Shown in pieces: positions 61,891-64,000 of a stretch of 64,000 bases of DNA. This DNA is from Terriglobus aquaticus (lineage in GTDB: Bacteria; Acidobacteriota; Terriglobia; Terriglobales; Acidobacteriaceae): NCBI RefSeq assembly GCF_025685415.1, contig NZ_JAGSYB010000001.1, positions 2,170,001-2,234,000 on the forward strand. Reading direction: 5' to 3'. The notes below the pieces were generated by a model that saw only the letters and a list, made by a program, of their open reading frames with translations, was not told where the DNA came from and made no database searches. The translations under genes were made by a program, and so were the position numbers. Position 1 is the stretch's first letter, and each line of letters begins with the position of its first letter.

Positions 61891-63432
61891 TCAGCCGTGG
61901 GCGGTGCGGTAGCGTGGACGCTCCTCGGGGCTCGTCTCCGGCAACGCACTCGCATCGTGAACCTGGAAGCGGCGATAGCGCTGCAGCAGCGAGGACGGGC
62001 CACGCGCGGTGAAATAGATCAGGTTGCCCTCAAACCGCTTGTTCTCCAGGAAGGCTCCGCCTTCCAGCGCCGCGATGGTGCGGCCCTCGCGCTGGGGGAT
62101 GCGGAAGTAAGCGGTAGCGGTCGGATCCGGGGCCTCGGCGCCGCCGATCCGATCTTCGATGGCCGCGGTCAGCCGGTCCAAGCCTTCTCCGGTTCGTGCG
62201 GAGACCGCGATGGCGTCCTTACCCAGCGAGCCAAGCAGGATTTCGCGCTCCGGCTCACTCAGCAGGTCGATCTTGTTGAAAACCTGCAGCGTCGGCGTCT
62301 GTGCAACGTCCAGCTCCGAGAGCACGGCCTCCACCTGGGCCTTCTGCTCGGCATTCATCGGCGAAGACGCGTCCCGCACGTGCAACAGCAGCTCCGCACG
62401 TTCCACCTCTTCCAGCGTGGCTCGAAAGCTGGTGACGAGCGTGTGTGGCAGGTTGCGGATAAAGCCGACCGTATCGCTCAACAGCACCTTGCGGCGCGAC
62501 GGCAGAGACAGGTGGCGCAGCTTGGGATCGAGCGTGGCAAACATGCGGCTGCTGGCTAGCACGCCGGCGTCGGTTAGCGCGTTGAACAGCGTGCTCTTCC
62601 CCGCATTTGTATACCCGACGAGCGCGACCGTAGGCACGGGTACAGCCTCGCGCCGCTGACGCTGCTGACGGCGGTTACGGCGCACCTGCTCCAGTTGCGC
62701 TTTCAGCCGGTCGATACGTTCGCGGATGCGGCGGCGGTCGGTCTCCAGCTTGGTTTCACCGGGGCCTCGCGTGCCGATGCCGCCGCCCAGCTGCGACATC
62801 GCTTTGCCGCGACCCGCCAGCCGCGGCAACTGGTACTCCAACTGCGCCAGCTCTACCTGCAACTGGCCTTCGCGGGTGCGGGCGTGGCGGGCAAAGATGT
62901 CCAGTATCAACTGCGTGCGATCGATCACGCGAACGGGCAACAGGTCGTTCAGGTTGCGCGTTTGCGAGGGCGTGAGGTCGTGGTCGAACAGGACGAGGTT
63001 GGCGCCCGTGGACTGCACCACGGCCTCGACCTCTTCCACCTTGCCGGGACCGATGAGGGTGCTGATTTCCGCGCGAGGACGCCGCTGGGTCAGCGTCGCG
63101 GCGATGTGCGCTCCGGCAGACGTCGCGAGTTCCTGGAACTCAGCGAGCGCGGCTTCGAAGTCAAGATCGGGAGCTTCGGCTTCGACCGGTGCATCGTGCT
63201 CGTCCACCTCGTCCAGGCTATTGGCGTGCAACGAAGCGGAGCGGCGGGCCAGCGCGGCCGCATGGGTCAGCTTGCGGCGTTCGCCGGTCAGCTCCACGCT
63301 TACCAGCACGGCGCGGTCTTCCACGATCGCCGTGGTGTGTCCGCCGGTATCAGCATGTGAAGCTGCAGTTTCCAGCCGCGTTCCTTCGCGCGCAGCGGAG
63401 CGGCGGCGCGACGGGATGCGAGCGGTCGCCAC
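61891..63432 (-). CDS. hflX: Ribosome-associated GTPase HflX
   Basis: 513 residues. The N-terminal HflX domain has [20 protein letters not shown]-type sequence and [20 protein letters not shown], then a basic coiled coil with [20 protein letters not shown]. The GTPase domain has G1 [16 protein letters not shown]3 [11 protein letters not shown] and G4 NKIDLL. HflX splits stalled ribosomes after stress. About 50 extra residues precede the usual start. It lies two bases downstream of hfq. Confidence 0.95.
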   Translation of the reverse strand: MATARIPSRRRSAAREGTRLETAASHADTGGHTTAIVEDRAVLVSVELTGERRKLTHAAALARRSASLHANSLDEVDEHDAPVEAEAPDLDFEAALAEFQELATSAGAHIAATLTQRRPRAEISTLIGPGKVEEVEAVVQSTGANLVLFDHDLTPSQTRNLNDLLPVRVIDRTQLILDIFARHARTREGQLQVELAQLEYQLPRLAGRGKAMSQLGGGIGTRGPGETKLETDRRRIRERIDRLKAQLEQVRRNRRQQRQRREAVPVPTVALVGYTNAGKSTLFNALTDAGVLASSRMFATLDPKLRHLSLPSRRKVLLSDTVGFIRNLPHTLVTSFRATLEEVERAELLLHVRDASSPMNAEQKAQVEAVLSELDVAQTPTLQVFNKIDLLSEPEREILLGSLGKDAIAVSARTGEGLDRLTAAIEDRIGGAEAPDPTATAYFRIPQREGRTIAALEGGAFLENKRFEGNLIYFTARGPSSLLQRYRRFQVHDASALPETSPEERPRYRTAHG

Positions 63433-63434
63433 GC

Positions 63435-63734
63435 CTAAACGCCTGTGGGACTGGTGGGCGGCGTGTTGTCCTGCGGCGCCGCGCCTTCGCCACGAGCCAG
63501 CGGCGGACCGCTGTGCGTGTGGTGCCCGCGCGTGCTCACCACCGTGGAAATGGCGTGCTTGAAGATCAATTGCTCCTGCGCGTTGTTTTCCAGGAGCACG
63601 GAGTACTTATCGAAAGAGCGGATCTTGCCCGTCAGCTTTACACCGCTGACCAGGTAGATGGTGATCGCGCTCTTGTCTTTGCGCACCGTGTTTAGAAAGG
63701 TGTCCTGGATATTCTGGGCCGGCTTGTTGTCCAT
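63435..63734 (-). CDS. hfq: RNA chaperone Hfq
   Basis: 99 residues from the ATG at 63734, with GGGAGAG nine bases upstream; the frame is open to 63971 but the Sm fold starts here. Sm1 and Sm2 motifs: [40 protein letters not shown] and [16 protein letters not shown], with the YKHA-type site as FKHA. The 30-residue C-terminal tail is Gly/Pro-rich. It forms a hexamer that binds small RNAs and mRNAs. It is followed by hflX, an order shared with many bacteria. Confidence 0.95.
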   Translation of the reverse strand: MDNKPAQNIQDTFLNTVRKDKSAITIYLVSGVKLTGKIRSFDKYSVLLENNAQEQLIFKHAISTVVSTRGHHTHSGPPLARGEGAAPQDNTPPTSPTGV

Positions 63735-64000
63735 AGTGCCGATCTCTCCCGCGCTTATCGGATAGCCCGACATCGCTGCTTGTACTGCCCTAACAAGAGC
63801 CGGAACGGCGGTCGGGAACGTGTTCCCCGAACTCTGCACCCCGCCCGGCAGATTGAACTCACGTTCCGTGTAACGAACAAAGAGTTCAAGGCTTCCCACA
63901 ATACAAAACTGCTTTGCAGCTTGCAACCGTGAGTGCAAGGGCCAGCGAGGCCGGTGCACCTTCTGCAACATTAGACGCCACGTCTCCGCTTGTGTTGCGT
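63735..64000. other. Upstream region of hfq to the window end
   Basis: It must contain the hfq-hflX promoter; I do not recognise a clear -35/-10 pair. No other gene is supported. Confidence 0.4.

Overview
The window looks like a chromosome segment of an Acidobacteriota member of the Terriglobia type (Terriglobus/Granulicella/Edaphobacter-like). This is inferred from gene content, not from a marker gene. The supporting features are two PEP-CTERM secreted proteins, large carboxypeptidase-regulatory-like secreted proteins, a PadR regulator beside a permease-prefix protein, an F-type ATPase operon without subunits a and c, and an hfq-hflX pair. No rRNA or tRNA gene was recognised.

The window divides into two parts. 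Bases 1 to about 32,000 are an accessory region with lower gene density, many very small genes and many broken ones. It holds a decayed phage tail-fibre/LamG gene, an acyltransferase and a glycosyltransferase, then the first copy of a paralogous two-gene cassette (genes A and B, with a long conserved leader) next to a receiver-only response regulator. At 9.9-12.4 kb small unrelated genes alternate with copies of a hairpin-forming repeat that resembles an integron cassette array but does not fit the canonical attC core. A SpoIIE-type phosphatase and its decayed paralogue follow, each preceded or followed by a half repeat. Next come a pair of tyrosine recombinases (one lacking the catalytic residues), a frameshifted acyltransferase, half of an SRAP gene, a Crp-family regulator, a SLATT-like membrane protein, a Clp-fold SDH protease, phage packaging remnants (HNH, terminase small and large subunits) and a three-gene operon ending in an HNH nuclease.

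Bases from about 32,000 to the end are mostly intact host-type genes: DUF3052, YciI-like, a MetX-like hydrolase and a family-39 glycosyltransferase. The second gene A copy with its leader and a remnant of gene B lie beside a PAS histidine kinase. Then come a PEP-CTERM protein, a solute-binding protein, a phosphoesterase, an S41-type protein lacking its catalytic dyad, rhomboid protease, WalJ-like MBL protein, MaoC hydratase, PP2C phosphatase, two secreted regulatory-like proteins, the ATP synthase operon (b'-b-delta-alpha-orf75-gamma-beta-epsilon), an SDR, a cupin, hflX and hfq.

The most unusual features are the repeat array at 9.9-12.4 kb, the duplicated A/B cassette with its 260-nt leader carrying a 12-bp inverted repeat, and the paired active/inactive recombinases. 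Functions of gene A, gene B and most small proteins are unknown and are described only by what can be seen.
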